From: Candidatus Eiseniibacteriota bacterium
GTDB lineage: Bacteria; Eisenbacteria; RBG-16-71-46
Length of the DNA stretch: 50,310 bases
Direction of reading: 5' to 3'
Assembly: GCA_016215625.1 (NCBI GenBank)
Contig: JACRIW010000103.1
Coordinates: 1 to 50,310 of the forward strand
Positions 1 to 8,798 of this stretch are shown one piece after another (within the stretch, counting starts at the first letter, position 1; every line of letters begins with the position of its first letter). The translations under genes and the position numbers were made by a program. The notes under the pieces were generated by a model that did not search any database, was not told where the DNA came from, and saw only the letters and a list, made by a program, of their open reading frames with translations.

Positions 1-1827
1 GCTCGCGCGGGTGGCGAGCAGGTCGGCGGCCTCCTCGATGGCGACGCGCAGGTCGAAGGGCAGGGGCTCGATCGTGAGCTTGCCGGCCTCGATCTTCGAG
101 AAGTCGAGGATGTCGTTGATGATCGAGAGCAGCGCCTCGGCGGACGCCTTGCTGGTCTCGGCGTAGTCGCGCTGCTCGGGACCGAGCGGTGTGTCGAGCA
201 GCAGCCCGAGCATGCCGAGCACGCCGTTCATCGGCGTCCGGATCTCATGGCTCATCGTCGCCAGGAAGTCGCTCTTCGCACGGTTCGCCGCTTCCGCCGC
301 CTCCTTCGCGGCCTGCCGTTCGCGCTCGGCCGCGACGCGCTCGGTCTGTTCGCGCACGACCATCAGCACTTCGCCGTCGGCGGCCGCGGTGAGCCGCGCC
401 TCGAAGTCGAGCGCCCCACCATCCGGCGACGGCAGCTGGTATTCGAGCAGGTGCACGCCGCCTTCCCGGCGCGCTCGCGCGAGCGCCTCCACGACCCGGC
501 TGCCGAGCGGCTCGGGAAGACACTCCGAGACGCTTCGGCCGAGAAACACGTGCGGGGGAGCGAACAGCATCGCCACATCCGGCGTCCGGTAGTCGCGGTA
601 GCGGTCCTGCGCATCGACGAGGAACAGCAGGTCGGGCATCGCGTCGAGCAGTCCCCGTGCACGGGCCTCGGCGTGCTGGAGGCTCTCCTGGATGCGCCGG
701 GTCGCGGTGACGTCCTGTTGCAGGCTGACCCGGCCGCCGTCGCGCGAGGCGCCGGGGACGAAGCGGATCCAGCGCTCCCCGAGACGGGCTTCGAACGACG
801 ACTCGCCCGCGAAGTAGTCGATCGCGGCACGCCCGCCCTCGGGCACCGCTCCGCGATGCGCGAGTGCTTCCGCGAGCTGGTCGCGGCGGATGCCGGGCAC
901 GAGCAGGTCCTCGATTCCGGACCAGTGGGCGGCGTAATTGCGATTGAACAGCACCAGTGCGCCGTCGGCGCCGAAGAGGGCCACGCCGGCTTCGATCGAC
1001 TCGAGGGCGTCGTGCAGGCGGCCGCGCGTGTGCACGATCTCCTCGGTCTGCTCGTCCACGCGGGCGAAGAGATGCTCCAGTTCGGAACCGAGCAGGCCCA
1101 GTTCGTCGTCGGAGACCGAACGCCTCCGTCGCCAGGGGCGCCCGGCGCGACGGTCCTGGACCATGAACAGGATGCCGGCGAGGGGGGCGAGCACGCGCCG
1201 TTCGATCAGCACGAAGGCCAGCACGCCGAGCGCGGTGACCAGGGCGAGTGCACTGCAGGCGACGGCGAGTCCCTCGCGGAACATGACGGACAGCAGCTCG
1301 GGGTTGCGCACGTGCACGAACACGAGCGCCGGTACGAGCCGCCCCGAGCTCACGCCGGGCTCGGGGATCCAGACGCGGCGCGCGAGACCGAACATGCCGT
1401 CGGCATCCTCGTGGGAATGCCGCTCGCCCACGCCGGGGGCGAGGTGCCCGGCTTCGATCGCCAGTTCCGCACGTCCGGGAACTCGGGAAACCGGCAATCC
1501 GATCCAGGCTCGTTTCGAGCTGGCGATCACCGTGAAGTCGTCCCCGGTGCAGACGAGAATCTCCTCCACGCCGTGCTCGGCGCTCACGGCGCTCACGAAG
1601 CGCTGGATCTCGTCCGCGGCGAGCGACGTCTGGGCCGCGCTCACCGCCGCGGCGGCGAGCAGTTCGCACTCCTGCGTCATGTGCCGGGAGTACGAGTCGC
1701 GCATGCCCTGCATCACGAGCGCGACCGAAAGGAGCGCGAGAGAGAGCGCCGCTCCGACGATGGGCAGCAGGAGCCGGCGGCGCAGCGAGTGTGTGGCTCG
1801 CATGGCCGCGGCGCGGCCCCGGCTCAT
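1..1827 (-). CDS. Membrane sensor histidine kinase with tandem PAS-like domains (3' part outside window)
   Basis: The protein runs off the left edge, and 609 codons are visible. The order is: a hydrophobic helix (about residues 12-36), an extracytoplasmic stretch, a second helix (about 183-207), two PAS-like regions (roughly 265-345 and 355-480), and a HisKA helix with the H-box [11 protein letters not shown] (His about 527), followed by [10 protein letters not shown]. This arrangement is typical of an inner-membrane kinase; the ATPase domain and any receiver domain lie outside the window. The start at 1827 is chosen because its ATG overlaps the TGA of the upstream solute-binding protein gene as ATGA, implying translational coupling; an in-frame ATG at 1803 is the alternative. 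The coupling suggests the kinase responds to whatever the lipoprotein binds. Confidence 0.85.
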   Translation of the reverse strand, partial: MSRGRAAAMRATHSLRRRLLLPIVGAALSLALLSVALVMQGMRDSYSRHMTQECELLAAAAVSAAQTSLAADEIQRFVSAVSAEHGVEEILVCTGDDFTVIASSKRAWIGLPVSRVPGRAELAIEAGHLAPGVGERHSHEDADGMFGLARRVWIPEPGVSSGRLVPALVFVHVRNPELLSVMFREGLAVACSALALVTALGVLAFVLIERRVLAPLAGILFMVQDRRAGRPWRRRRSVSDDELGLLGSELEHLFARVDEQTEEIVHTRGRLHDALESIEAGVALFGADGALVLFNRNYAAHWSGIEDLLVPGIRRDQLAEALAHRGAVPEGGRAAIDYFAGESSFEARLGERWIRFVPGASRDGGRVSLQQDVTATRRIQESLQHAEARARGLLDAMPDLLFLVDAQDRYRDYRTPDVAMLFAPPHVFLGRSVSECLPEPLGSRVVEALARARREGGVHLLEYQLPSPDGGALDFEARLTAAADGEVLMVVREQTERVAAERERQAAKEAAEAANRAKSDFLATMSHEIRTPMNGVLGMLGLLLDTPLGPEQRDYAETSKASAEALLSIINDILDFSKIEAGKLTIEPLPFDLRVAIEEAADLLATRAS

Positions 1828-2837
1828 CGGCTGGCCTCCGCGGCGAGCGCGCGTGCCGTCACGAGGGATTCCATGCTCTCGGAGGCCCCGATCGGCTCGC
1901 TCGCGCCTGCCGCCGTGAGCGCATCCTGCGTGAGCCGCAGTGCTCGCACCACGTTTCCACCGGGACCGAGCTGCGCGGACTGGGCGGTCAGTGGGACGAG
2001 TCGGAGGCCGTCGAGTCCACGCGCGAACTCCTCCGGTGTCAGCCCCTCGCGCGCCGCCATGACGGCCAGCGCTTCGGCGCGATGCTCGGACGCCCATCGC
2101 TGCGCGCGCGCGATGGCGCGAACGGTGGCGGCGTAGTGCCCGGGGTTCCGGTGGAGATCCGAACTGTCGGCGACCAGCACGTCCACGATCAGCCCGGGAA
2201 TCCGGGAGGAATCGAACAGGGGATGCACTCCGGGGCGTGAGGCGATCTCCACCGCCGCCGGCGGAAAGCACTGCACCGCCTGCACGCGGGAGTGTTCGAA
2301 CGCCCAGTCCTTCTCGTTCTGCGGCATCGGCACGAGCTCGACGTCGCGCATCGTCAGGCCTGCGGAGGCGAGCGCCGCCGCCACGCCGACCACGTCCACC
2401 GAGCCGGCTTCGAGCGCGATGCGCCTTCCGCGCAGGTCCGCGATCGTGCGCACGGTGCTGTCGGCGAGCAGGACGTCGGAGCCGTTCGAATAGTCGGTGA
2501 CGTAGAACGCCTGGGGGTGGCGTGAACCCTGCGTGTGGCTCACCAGCAGTTCGACGAGCGTGCCCGCGAACACATCCACGGCCCCGTTCTCGAACGCCGC
2601 GCGCGAATCACCCTGCGATTCGAGCTCCACGAGGCGGACGGAGACGCCTTCTTCGGCGAAGAACCCGCGCTCCTGTGCGAGGTAGAGGAACTCGTGACCC
2701 GGCCACGGCGTGATCGCGATGCGCAGCGGCTCCTCCCTGCGGCGCATGCAGGCGGCCGACAGCAGGAGCAGTGCGAGCAGCGACACCGTCGCTGCGGCGC
2801 GCGCGAATCGGAAGTGGGGGTATCCGGACATGTACAT
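1824..2837 (-). CDS. Lipoprotein solute-binding protein, NMT1/THI5-like (SsuA/TauA type)
   Basis: The protein has about 337 residues. A signal peptide rich in Leu and Ala ends in the lipobox LLSAAC, so the mature protein is probably lipid-anchored in the periplasm. After it comes [22 protein letters not shown], typical of NMT1/THI5-like binding proteins of ABC importers for sulfonates, pyrimidine precursors and similar small molecules. The start is uncertain: ATG at 2837, ATG at 2831 or GTG at 2873 all keep the signal peptide, and none has a strong ribosome site. No permease or ATPase gene lies nearby. The only coupled partner is the downstream sensor kinase, so the protein may serve as a ligand sensor rather than a transporter subunit. 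The ligand cannot be read from sequence. Confidence 0.8.
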   Translation of the reverse strand: MYMSGYPHFRFARAAATVSLLALLLLSAACMRRREEPLRIAITPWPGHEFLYLAQERGFFAEEGVSVRLVELESQGDSRAAFENGAVDVFAGTLVELLVSHTQGSRHPQAFYVTDYSNGSDVLLADSTVRTIADLRGRRIALEAGSVDVVGVAAALASAGLTMRDVELVPMPQNEKDWAFEHSRVQAVQCFPPAAVEIASRPGVHPLFDSSRIPGLIVDVLVADSSDLHRNPGHYAATVRAIARAQRWASEHRAEALAVMAAREGLTPEEFARGLDGLRLVPLTAQSAQLGPGGNVVRALRLTQDALTAAGASEPIGASESMESLVTARALAAEASR

Positions 2838-2976
2838 TCGCCACGGTCGGGGGAGTGGCGCCGTGATCGTCACGGCACGAGAAGTCCTACCGGTCCCGTC
2901 GAAGTCTCGGCGGCAGGTCTCGTTTCCTGAGTGCCCCTGCGTGCTGCCCGCGCCGGCCGTCCGCCTTCCGAACGAA

Positions 2977-3009
2977 GGCGCCGGCCTTCCGCGGGGGAAG
3001 GCCGGCGCC
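2977..3009 (-). terminator. Hairpin downstream of the cyclophilin gene
   Basis: A perfect 14-bp inverted repeat (GGCGCCGGCCTTCC and its complement) with a 5-base loop begins 26 bases beyond the cyclophilin stop. There is no clear T-tract, so it may be a factor-assisted or mRNA-stabilising hairpin rather than a classical intrinsic terminator. Confidence 0.55.
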
Positions 3010-3035
3010 GGTCACGCGCACAGATGACGGCCGAA

Positions 3036-3605
3036 TCAGGCGATCTCGATGGTCACCTTGTCGAGCGTGAGCTGCTCGGTCGTCCGGCCGGACTGCGATC
3101 CGCACGCTTCGAGCGCGGTCAGCACGTCCTTGCCCTCGACGACCTCGCCGAAGATGCTGTGCTTGCCGTCGAGCCAGGGCGTCGGCACGAACGTGAGGAA
3201 GAACTGGCTGCCGTCCGTTCCGGGGCCGGCGTTCGCCATGGACAGCAGGCCGCCGCGATCGTGACGCACGTTCTTCGAGTACTCGCCGTCGAAACGGTAG
3301 CCCGGGCCGCCCGTGCCGGTGCCGAGCGGGCATCCGCCCTGCGCCATGAACTCGGGAATCACGCGATGGAACGTGAGGCCGTCGAAGAAGCCGAGGCGCG
3401 CGAGGTAGGCGAAGCTCGTGACGTGCATCGGGGCGACGTCCGGCATGAGCTTGATCACGAACTCGCCCTTGCTCGTCAGGCAGCGCGCGCTCCACGACTG
3501 CGCCGGGTCGAAAGTGAGCGCCGTGGGCTTGGGCAGGTTCGTGCGCCAGCCGTCCTTGGTCTTGTCGATGCCCGCCGATGCGATGAAGTCGTCGATGCGC
3601 TGCAT
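3036..3605 (-). CDS. Peptidyl-prolyl cis-trans isomerase, cyclophilin type
   Basis: The protein has 189 residues and no signal peptide, so it is probably cytoplasmic. It catalyses cis-trans isomerisation of X-Pro bonds during protein folding. Cyclophilin signatures are clear: FHRVIPEFMAQGGCPLGTGTGGPGY, containing the catalytic Arg, then GSQFFLTFVPTPWLDGKHSIFGEVVEG. About 45 residues precede the fold (MQRIDDFIASAGIDKTKDGW and on), longer than in minimal bacterial cyclophilins. The gene follows the phosphate transporter gene by 34 bases on the same strand, with a GAGGAGAA ribosome site just before the start, and ends in a strong hairpin. Nothing suggests a specific client protein. Confidence 0.93.
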   Translation of the reverse strand: MQRIDDFIASAGIDKTKDGWRTNLPKPTALTFDPAQSWSARCLTSKGEFVIKLMPDVAPMHVTSFAYLARLGFFDGLTFHRVIPEFMAQGGCPLGTGTGGPGYRFDGEYSKNVRHDRGGLLSMANAGPGTDGSQFFLTFVPTPWLDGKHSIFGEVVEGKDVLTALEACGSQSGRTTEQLTLDKVTIEIA

Positions 3606-3639
3606 GAAGAGTTCTCCTCGGGAACGTGAAGCCGGACGC

Positions 3640-4665
3640 TCAGCGCATGCCGGCGAGATGGATGACGAACCAGCAGGCCGCGGCCACGAGCGCGGCCGCG
3701 GGCATGGTGAGCACCCACGCCCAGACGATCCGGCCGGCGACGCCCCACTTGACCGCGGACAACCGGCGGGTGGCGCTGACGCCCGAACCGACGATCGCGC
3801 CGGTGATGGTGTGCGTGGTGGACACGGGAATGCCGAGCGCGCTGGCGCCGAAGAGCGCCACCGCGCCCGCGGTCTCGGCGCAGAATCCGCCGACGGGCTG
3901 CAGCTTCGTGATGTTCATGCCCATCGTCTTCACGATGCGCCAGCCGCCCGAGAGCGTGCCGAGGCCGATGGCGCCGTAGCTCGCGAGGATGACCCAGAAG
4001 GGCACGTGGAACTCGCCGCTGATCGTGCCGGTGGAGTAGAGCAGCGCCGTGATGATGCCGGCGGTCTTCTGCGCGTCGTTGCTGCCGTGCCCGAGGCTGA
4101 ACGCCGCGGCGGAGAACAGCTGCAGCCGCCGGAAGAGCGTGTCCACCTTGCGCGGCGTCGAACGCCGGAAGATCCACATCACGACGAGCATGAAGAGGAA
4201 GCCGAGCAGCAGGCCGACGACCGGGGACACCACGATGAACGTGGCGACCTTGGTGAGGCCGGACATCATGACGGCCTGCGGGCCGACCGCGACGACCGCG
4301 GCGCCGATGAAGCCGCCCATGAGCGCGTGCGAGGACGACGTCGGCAGCCCCCACCACCAGGTGAGCATGTTCCAGATGAGTGCGCCGGCGAGCGCCGCGA
4401 GCACGATCGCGGGGGTGACGACCGCCGGATCCACGGTGCCCTTCGCGATGGTCTTCGCGACGTGCACGCCGAACACGGCGAACGCGATGAAGTTGAAGAA
4501 CGCGGCCCACACCACCGCCTGGCGGGGCGAGAGCACGCGCGTGCTCACGACCGTCGCGATGGAGTTCGCCGCGTCGTGGAACCCGTTGCTGTAGTCGAAC
4601 AGCAGCGCGACCACGACGATGCCCCAGAGCATCGGCGAGAGCTGCGGGATGTGCAGAAGCTCCAT
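3640..4665 (-). CDS. pit: Inorganic phosphate transporter, PiT family
   Basis: The 341-residue polytopic membrane protein carries both PiT signature repeats: GFHDAANSIATVVSTR near the N terminus and SLGHGSNDAQKTAG in the C-terminal half. Known PiT proteins import phosphate, often as a metal-phosphate complex, using the proton or sodium gradient. Hydrophobic segments cover most of the length. The start ATG shares its A with the TGA stop of the DUF47 gene (TGATG), showing a coupled two-gene unit that is the usual arrangement for PiT and its PhoU-like partner. I saw no Pho-box-like repeat, so phosphate control is only assumed. Confidence 0.93.
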   Translation of the reverse strand: MELLHIPQLSPMLWGIVVVALLFDYSNGFHDAANSIATVVSTRVLSPRQAVVWAAFFNFIAFAVFGVHVAKTIAKGTVDPAVVTPAIVLAALAGALIWNMLTWWWGLPTSSSHALMGGFIGAAVVAVGPQAVMMSGLTKVATFIVVSPVVGLLLGFLFMLVVMWIFRRSTPRKVDTLFRRLQLFSAAAFSLGHGSNDAQKTAGIITALLYSTGTISGEFHVPFWVILASYGAIGLGTLSGGWRIVKTMGMNITKLQPVGGFCAETAGAVALFGASALGIPVSTTHTITGAIVGSGVSATRRLSAVKWGVAGRIVWAWVLTMPAAALVAAACWFVIHLAGMR

Positions 4666-5279
4666 CAGCGGCTCTTGAGGACGATGGACTCGATCGCGTT
4701 CGCGACGTCCTCGCACTGGTCGGACGCGCTCTCGAGCCGTCCGTAGATTTCCTTCCAGCGCATGACGTCGAGGATTTCGTGGCGGCCGCTGAACAGGTCC
4801 GCGACGACCTGGCGCGAGATGCCGTCGGCCTCGTTCTCGAGACGGTTGATCTCGATCGTGAAGCTCATGAGGTTCTGCATGTTCTTGAGATTCTCGACGG
4901 CCTTCTCGATCTGGCGGCCGCAGTCGCGGAGGATCGCGGTCATCTTGATGGATTCGGGCGTCGGGCCGGTGATGTTGAACAGCACGAGCCGGCTGGCGAT
5001 CGCCTCCGCCGCGTCGATCACGTCGTCGAGGCCGCTCGCCAGCGCGTGGATGTCCTCGCGCTCGAGCGGCGTGATGAACGTGCGGTTGAGGCGCTCGAAG
5101 ATTTCGTGCGTGACGAGGTCCGCGCGGTGCTCGGTGTCCTTGAGCGCCTTGGTGCGCTCCTCGAGACGGTCGAACTTCTCCATCATCTCGTGGAGCTGGT
5201 CGCAGGCTTCTCGCACGAGCGCGGCCTGCTTGCGGAACAGGAGGAAGAAATCTTCTTCCTTCGGGAAGAGCGAGAACAT
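4665..5279 (-). CDS. DUF47/PhoU-like accessory protein of the PiT transporter
   Basis: This 204-residue, almost wholly helical protein begins MFSLFPKEEDFFLLF, a typical start for the DUF47 (TIGR00153) family. It contains long amphipathic helices, including DDVIDAAEAIASRL and the C-terminal CEDVANAIESIVLKSR, that in PhoU-like proteins carry metal-binding acidic residues. Family members are cytoplasmic and are thought to regulate the adjacent PiT carrier. The start at 5279 is supported by GAGAGG about 8 bases upstream. The gene is first in the coupled pit unit and is divergent from the ATPase-REC gene. Confidence 0.9.
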   Translation of the reverse strand: MFSLFPKEEDFFLLFRKQAALVREACDQLHEMMEKFDRLEERTKALKDTEHRADLVTHEIFERLNRTFITPLEREDIHALASGLDDVIDAAEAIASRLVLFNITGPTPESIKMTAILRDCGRQIEKAVENLKNMQNLMSFTIEINRLENEADGISRQVVADLFSGRHEILDVMRWKEIYGRLESASDQCEDVANAIESIVLKSR

Positions 5280-5483
5280 GGGGAGCCTCTCGGGGCGGAA
5301 TACGGGGTGGCCCGGCGCGGGGCGCATCTCTCGGGATGTGGGGCGCGGCAGCCATACCACGCGACCCAAATTGCGGCAATCGTGTCGGCTGGGTCCGCGG
5401 CGGCCGCCGCGGTGAAGTCCTGCCGGGCATCCACGGGAGAGCGGGCGGTGGCCCGCAACGCGCGCGGCTGCAGCGCTTCCGAT

Positions 5484-5510
5484 TCAAGAAAGCACGCTCG
5501 CCGACCGATA
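5484..5510 (+). promoter_or_regulatory. Sigma-28 (FliA)-like promoter
   Basis: TCAAG (5484-5488) is followed after exactly 15 bases by ACCGATA (5504-5510), close to the sigma-28 pattern TAAAG/TCAAG-N14-15-GCCGATAA. It lies about 58 bases before the start of the ATPase-REC gene. Two other sites with the same spacing occur at 15230 and 18693. Confidence 0.5.
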
Positions 5511-5567
5511 CCGGGAGCGCCGTGGCGAACAGGGGTCACGGTTCCGATGCCTTTTCCGAGGGGACTC

Positions 5568-7727
5568 ATGGAACGAGGGGCTGCGGGTCACCACTGGCTG
5601 GTGGACCTCGTACAGCGTGCCGGACTTCAGGACGCGCAGTCGCTTCAGGTCGCCGCGAACGCTTCCCTCGCGGACGCCTGGGAAAGCGTCGCGCGCCACT
5701 GCGGACTCTCGGTCGACCAGCTCGCGCAGGAAGTCGCCGACGCGATGCGGCTCCCGCTCGCTCGCATCGGCCAGCGCGACCCCCACGTCCTCAAGCTCGT
5801 GCCGGAGAAGCTCGCCCGCCGCTTCCAGGTCGTTCCGCTGCGCGAAAGCGACCGCCAGATCGTGATCGCGTGCGCCGATCCGCTGAACGACGAGATCGAA
5901 CGCGGGATCGCCTTCGCCTCGGGCCGCATGCCCATCTTCGAGATCGCCTCGCCCGTCGCCATCGCCGCCGCCATCGAGCGCGCCTACGGCGCTGCTGCGG
6001 GGGGCGCCGCGCCGGTGAGTGCCGCGGCGAGCGCCACGGCCGCCGCGCCGGACCTCGGCGGCAGCGACGAGGCGATCAAGCTCATGCAGACCACCACGCA
6101 GGACCACGTCGTCGACGACGGCGACGCCGCACCCGTGGTGAAGCTCACGAACATCATCCTCCGCAACGCGGCGCACGAGCGCGCGAGCGACATCCACTTC
6201 GAGCCCGCCGCGGGCACGAGCACGGTGCGCTTCCGCGTGGACGGCGTCATGCGCGTGCACATGCGCATGCCCACGCTGGCCCTGCAGCGCGTCGTCTCGC
6301 GCATCAAGGTCATGGGCTCGATGGACATCGCCGACCGCCTGCGCCCGCAGGACGGCCGCGCGTCCTTCGAGGTGGACGGTCAGTCGGTGGACCTGCGCAT
6401 CTCGACCGTGCCAACGCGCGAGGCCGAGAAGTGCGTCATCCGGTTGCTGCGCGGCGCGAGCAACGACACGCTCTCGAGCCTGCAGCTGTCCGACCGCGAC
6501 CTGCGCCTCGTGCGCAGCCTGATCGGCAACCGCAACGGCGTCGTCGTCGTGACCGGCCCGACGGGCTCGGGCAAGACCACGACGCTGTATTCGATCATCC
6601 GCGAGCTGAACAACGGTGAGACCAACATCAGCACGGTCGAGGACCCGATCGAATACGAGCTGCCCGGCATCACGCAGATGCAGGTCGAGGCGAAGCGCGA
6701 CTTCACGTTCGCCACGGCGCTGCGTGCGATCCTGCGGCAGGATCCGGACGTCATCCTCGTCGGCGAGATCCGCGACGCCGAGACCGCGACCATCGCGGTG
6801 CAGGCGTCCATGACCGGCCACCTCGTGCTCACCACGCTGCACACGAACGACGCCTCGAGCGCCGTCGCGCGCCTCGTGGACATCGGGGTCGAACGTCCCG
6901 CGATCTCGGCCACGCTCCGCGGCGTGATCGCCCAGCGCCTCGTGCGCCGCGTGTGCACGCACTGCGCGGAGCGCATCACCGAGCTGAACGAGGAAGAACT
7001 GCAGTTGTCGCGCACGTACGGCATCGCGCCGACCGTGCGCGCGCGCGGCTGTACGCGCTGCGGCAACAGCGGCTACCTGGGCCGCCTCGCGGTGCTCGAG
7101 ATCCTCACGCTCACGCCCGCGCTGCAGCAGCTCATCACCAACGGCGCGACGGCTCCGGAGATCTCCGCCGCCGCCGTGCAGAACGGCATGCGTACGCTGC
7201 GCATGTCGGCGCTGAACCGCGTCGCCGAGGGCCTCACCACGCTGCAGGAGGTCGAGCGCGTTGTGGGCGAGATGCCGGCGGAAGCCGGAGCGCCCGCCGC
7301 GGCCGTGCCTGCCGCACCCGCCGCGGCCGCCGGGGCCGCGCCCGCGGGGCCGCGCGTGCTCGTCGTGGACGACGATTCGGTGATCCGCAAGGTCGCCAAG
7401 CGGCTTCTCGTCGAGGGCGGCTACGACGTGATCGAGGCGACCTCCGGAGAAGACGCGCTCGCCGTGCTCGCGACCGACGAACACATCGCGCTCACCGTGC
7501 TCGACCTCGGGCTGCCCGGCATCCAGGGCGAGGACGTGCTGCGCCAGATGCGCGCGTCCGCGGCGACGGCATCGCTGCCGGTCATCGTGCTCACGGGCTC
7601 GATCGATCCGGATCTCGAGGTGCGCCTCATGGAAGAGGGCGCGGACGACTACATCCGCAAGCCCATCGAGGCGAAGCGCTTCGTGACGCGTGTGAAGGCC
7701 GCGTTGCGCCGCGTGGCCGCCGCGTAG
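5568..7727 (+). CDS. GspE/PilB-type secretion or pilus ATPase fused to a response-regulator receiver domain
   Basis: The protein has 719 residues. An N-terminal MshEN/GspE_N region (about 1-140) is followed by the hexameric ATPase domain with Walker A GPTGSGKTTT (from residue 330), the Walker B-like ILVGEIRDAETA, and a tetracysteine zinc motif (CTHC at 463-466 and CTRC near 495-498). Such ATPases drive type II secretion or type IV pilus assembly at the inner membrane. After an Ala/Pro-rich linker comes a receiver domain (about 595-719) beginning VLVVDDDSV, with the phosphoacceptor in LTVLDLGLPG (Asp 646) and the conserved Lys in YIRKPIE. The start at 5568 is preferred over ATG 5547 because of GAGGGGA just upstream. 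No pilus genes are adjacent, and the fusion implies direct phospho-control of the motor. Confidence 0.93.
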   Translation: MERGAAGHHWLVDLVQRAGLQDAQSLQVAANASLADAWESVARHCGLSVDQLAQEVADAMRLPLARIGQRDPHVLKLVPEKLARRFQVVPLRESDRQIVIACADPLNDEIERGIAFASGRMPIFEIASPVAIAAAIERAYGAAAGGAAPVSAAASATAAAPDLGGSDEAIKLMQTTTQDHVVDDGDAAPVVKLTNIILRNAAHERASDIHFEPAAGTSTVRFRVDGVMRVHMRMPTLALQRVVSRIKVMGSMDIADRLRPQDGRASFEVDGQSVDLRISTVPTREAEKCVIRLLRGASNDTLSSLQLSDRDLRLVRSLIGNRNGVVVVTGPTGSGKTTTLYSIIRELNNGETNISTVEDPIEYELPGITQMQVEAKRDFTFATALRAILRQDPDVILVGEIRDAETATIAVQASMTGHLVLTTLHTNDASSAVARLVDIGVERPAISATLRGVIAQRLVRRVCTHCAERITELNEEELQLSRTYGIAPTVRARGCTRCGNSGYLGRLAVLEILTLTPALQQLITNGATAPEISAAAVQNGMRTLRMSALNRVAEGLTTLQEVERVVGEMPAEAGAPAAAVPAAPAAAAGAAPAGPRVLVVDDDSVIRKVAKRLLVEGGYDVIEATSGEDALAVLATDEHIALTVLDLGLPGIQGEDVLRQMRASAATASLPVIVLTGSIDPDLEVRLMEEGADDYIRKPIEAKRFVTRVKAALRRVAAA

Positions 7728-7747
7728 CTCGCGGCGTTCGCAGCGGG

Positions 7748-7772
7748 AGCGGGCCGGAGGCCCGCTTCTTTC
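7748..7772 (+). terminator. Intrinsic terminator after the ATPase-REC gene
   Basis: AGCGGGCC and its complement GGCCCGCT form an 8-bp stem with a GGA loop, followed by TCTTTCC. It fills the 45-base gap between convergent genes and may act on both strands. Confidence 0.7.
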
Positions 7773-8798
7773 CTAACTCACCCTTCCGGGTCGCGTCAGT
7801 CCGAGCGACAGGATGCGCGCGATGAGCTGGCGGTAGTTCACCTTCACCGCGGCCGCCGCGCTCGCGAACTCCTCGCTCTCGGCGATCTCGGGGTTCGGGT
7901 TCGCCTCGAGCAGGTACAGTTCGCCCTTCGCCGTCAGCCGGTAGTCCACGCGCGCGTAGCCGTCCAGCTCCAGCATGCGGTAGACGCGGCGCGTCGTGCG
8001 CTGGAGCGCGCGCTCGACCGCGGGTTCGAGCCCCTCGGCGCGGCGGATGTCGATCTTGTGCTTCTTCTGGTAGCCGGGGCTGTGCTTCACGCGCGCCGTG
8101 GCGATCGGCTCGCCCGTCTCGGCGAGCCGCCCGAAGTCGAGCTCCCACGTGGGCAGCACGCGCACGCGCTCGTTGCCGATCGCACCCACGTACAGCTCGC
8201 GCCCCTCGATGTACTCCTCGACGAGCGCGTCCGAGCCGATGCTCTCGTGGATGAAGCGCACGCGCTCGGCGAGTTTGTCGTCGCCGTCCACGATGCTCGC
8301 CTGCGAGATGCCGAGAGAGGCCTCCTCGCTGGCGCTCTTCACGAACAACGGGAACTTGAGCGAGCGCGGGCGGCGCGGCTTCTGGCCCTTCGCGGCCACG
8401 AAGAACGCGGGGACGCGCACGCGGTGGTACGCGGCGATCTTCTTCGTGATCGCCTTGCTGCGCGCGAGCACGAGTCCGCGCGGGTTGCAGCCGGTGTACG
8501 CGAGCTTGAGCAGCTCGAGGTACGACACCACGTGCTGGTCGAAGTTCGACAGCCCGTGGAACTCCTCGAGCAGGTTGAACACGATGTCCGGCTTCCATTC
8601 CTCGGCCGCGACGCGGATCGGATTCAGCTCCTCCTGCACGCCGAGCGCGAGCGTCTCGTGGCCGAGCTTGCGCAGCGTGTGCAGCACGCCGTACTCGGTC
8701 TTCCAGGTCGCGATCTCTTCGGGCGTGTGGCCCTTGAGCGTGTCGGGCGGCACCAGCGACGGATGCATGAGGACGAGGACGCGCAGTGGTTTCTTCAC
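7773..8798 (-). CDS. ATP-grasp ligase related to D-alanine-D-alanine ligase
   Basis: The 341-residue protein has an N-terminal Rossmann-like part (KKPLRVLVLMHPS), the segment DIVFNLLEEFHG that matches the D-Ala-D-Ala ligase VFNLxE motif, a central ATP-grasp part (FPLFVKSASEEASLGI, LVEEYIEGRELYVG) and the metal-binding end ARVDYRLTAKGELYLLEANPNPE. ATP-grasp enzymes join a carboxylate to an amine via an acyl phosphate. The GTG start overlaps the TGA of the preceding metallopeptidase gene (GTGA), so the pair is coupled. It is unlikely to be the housekeeping cell-wall ligase, because no mur genes are near. The substrate is unknown; a dedicated dipeptide or peptide modification is possible. Confidence 0.85.
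   Translation of the reverse strand: MKKPLRVLVLMHPSLVPPDTLKGHTPEEIATWKTEYGVLHTLRKLGHETLALGVQEELNPIRVAAEEWKPDIVFNLLEEFHGLSNFDQHVVSYLELLKLAYTGCNPRGLVLARSKAITKKIAAYHRVRVPAFFVAAKGQKPRRPRSLKFPLFVKSASEEASLGISQASIVDGDDKLAERVRFIHESIGSDALVEEYIEGRELYVGAIGNERVRVLPTWELDFGRLAETGEPIATARVKHSPGYQKKHKIDIRRAEGLEPAVERALQRTTRRVYRMLELDGYARVDYRLTAKGELYLLEANPNPEIAESEEFASAAAAVKVNYRQLIARILSLGLTRPGRVS

Noticed and set aside
245-1669. A 474-codon minus-strand frame at the left end
   Set aside because: It is Arg-rich and without motifs; the kinase reads in another minus-strand frame, with [10 protein letters not shown] and a coupled start.
4779-5567. In-frame N-terminal extension of the ATPase-REC gene
   Set aside because: It overlaps the DUF47 gene antisense and has no conserved sequence; the ATG at 5568 has a good ribosome site.
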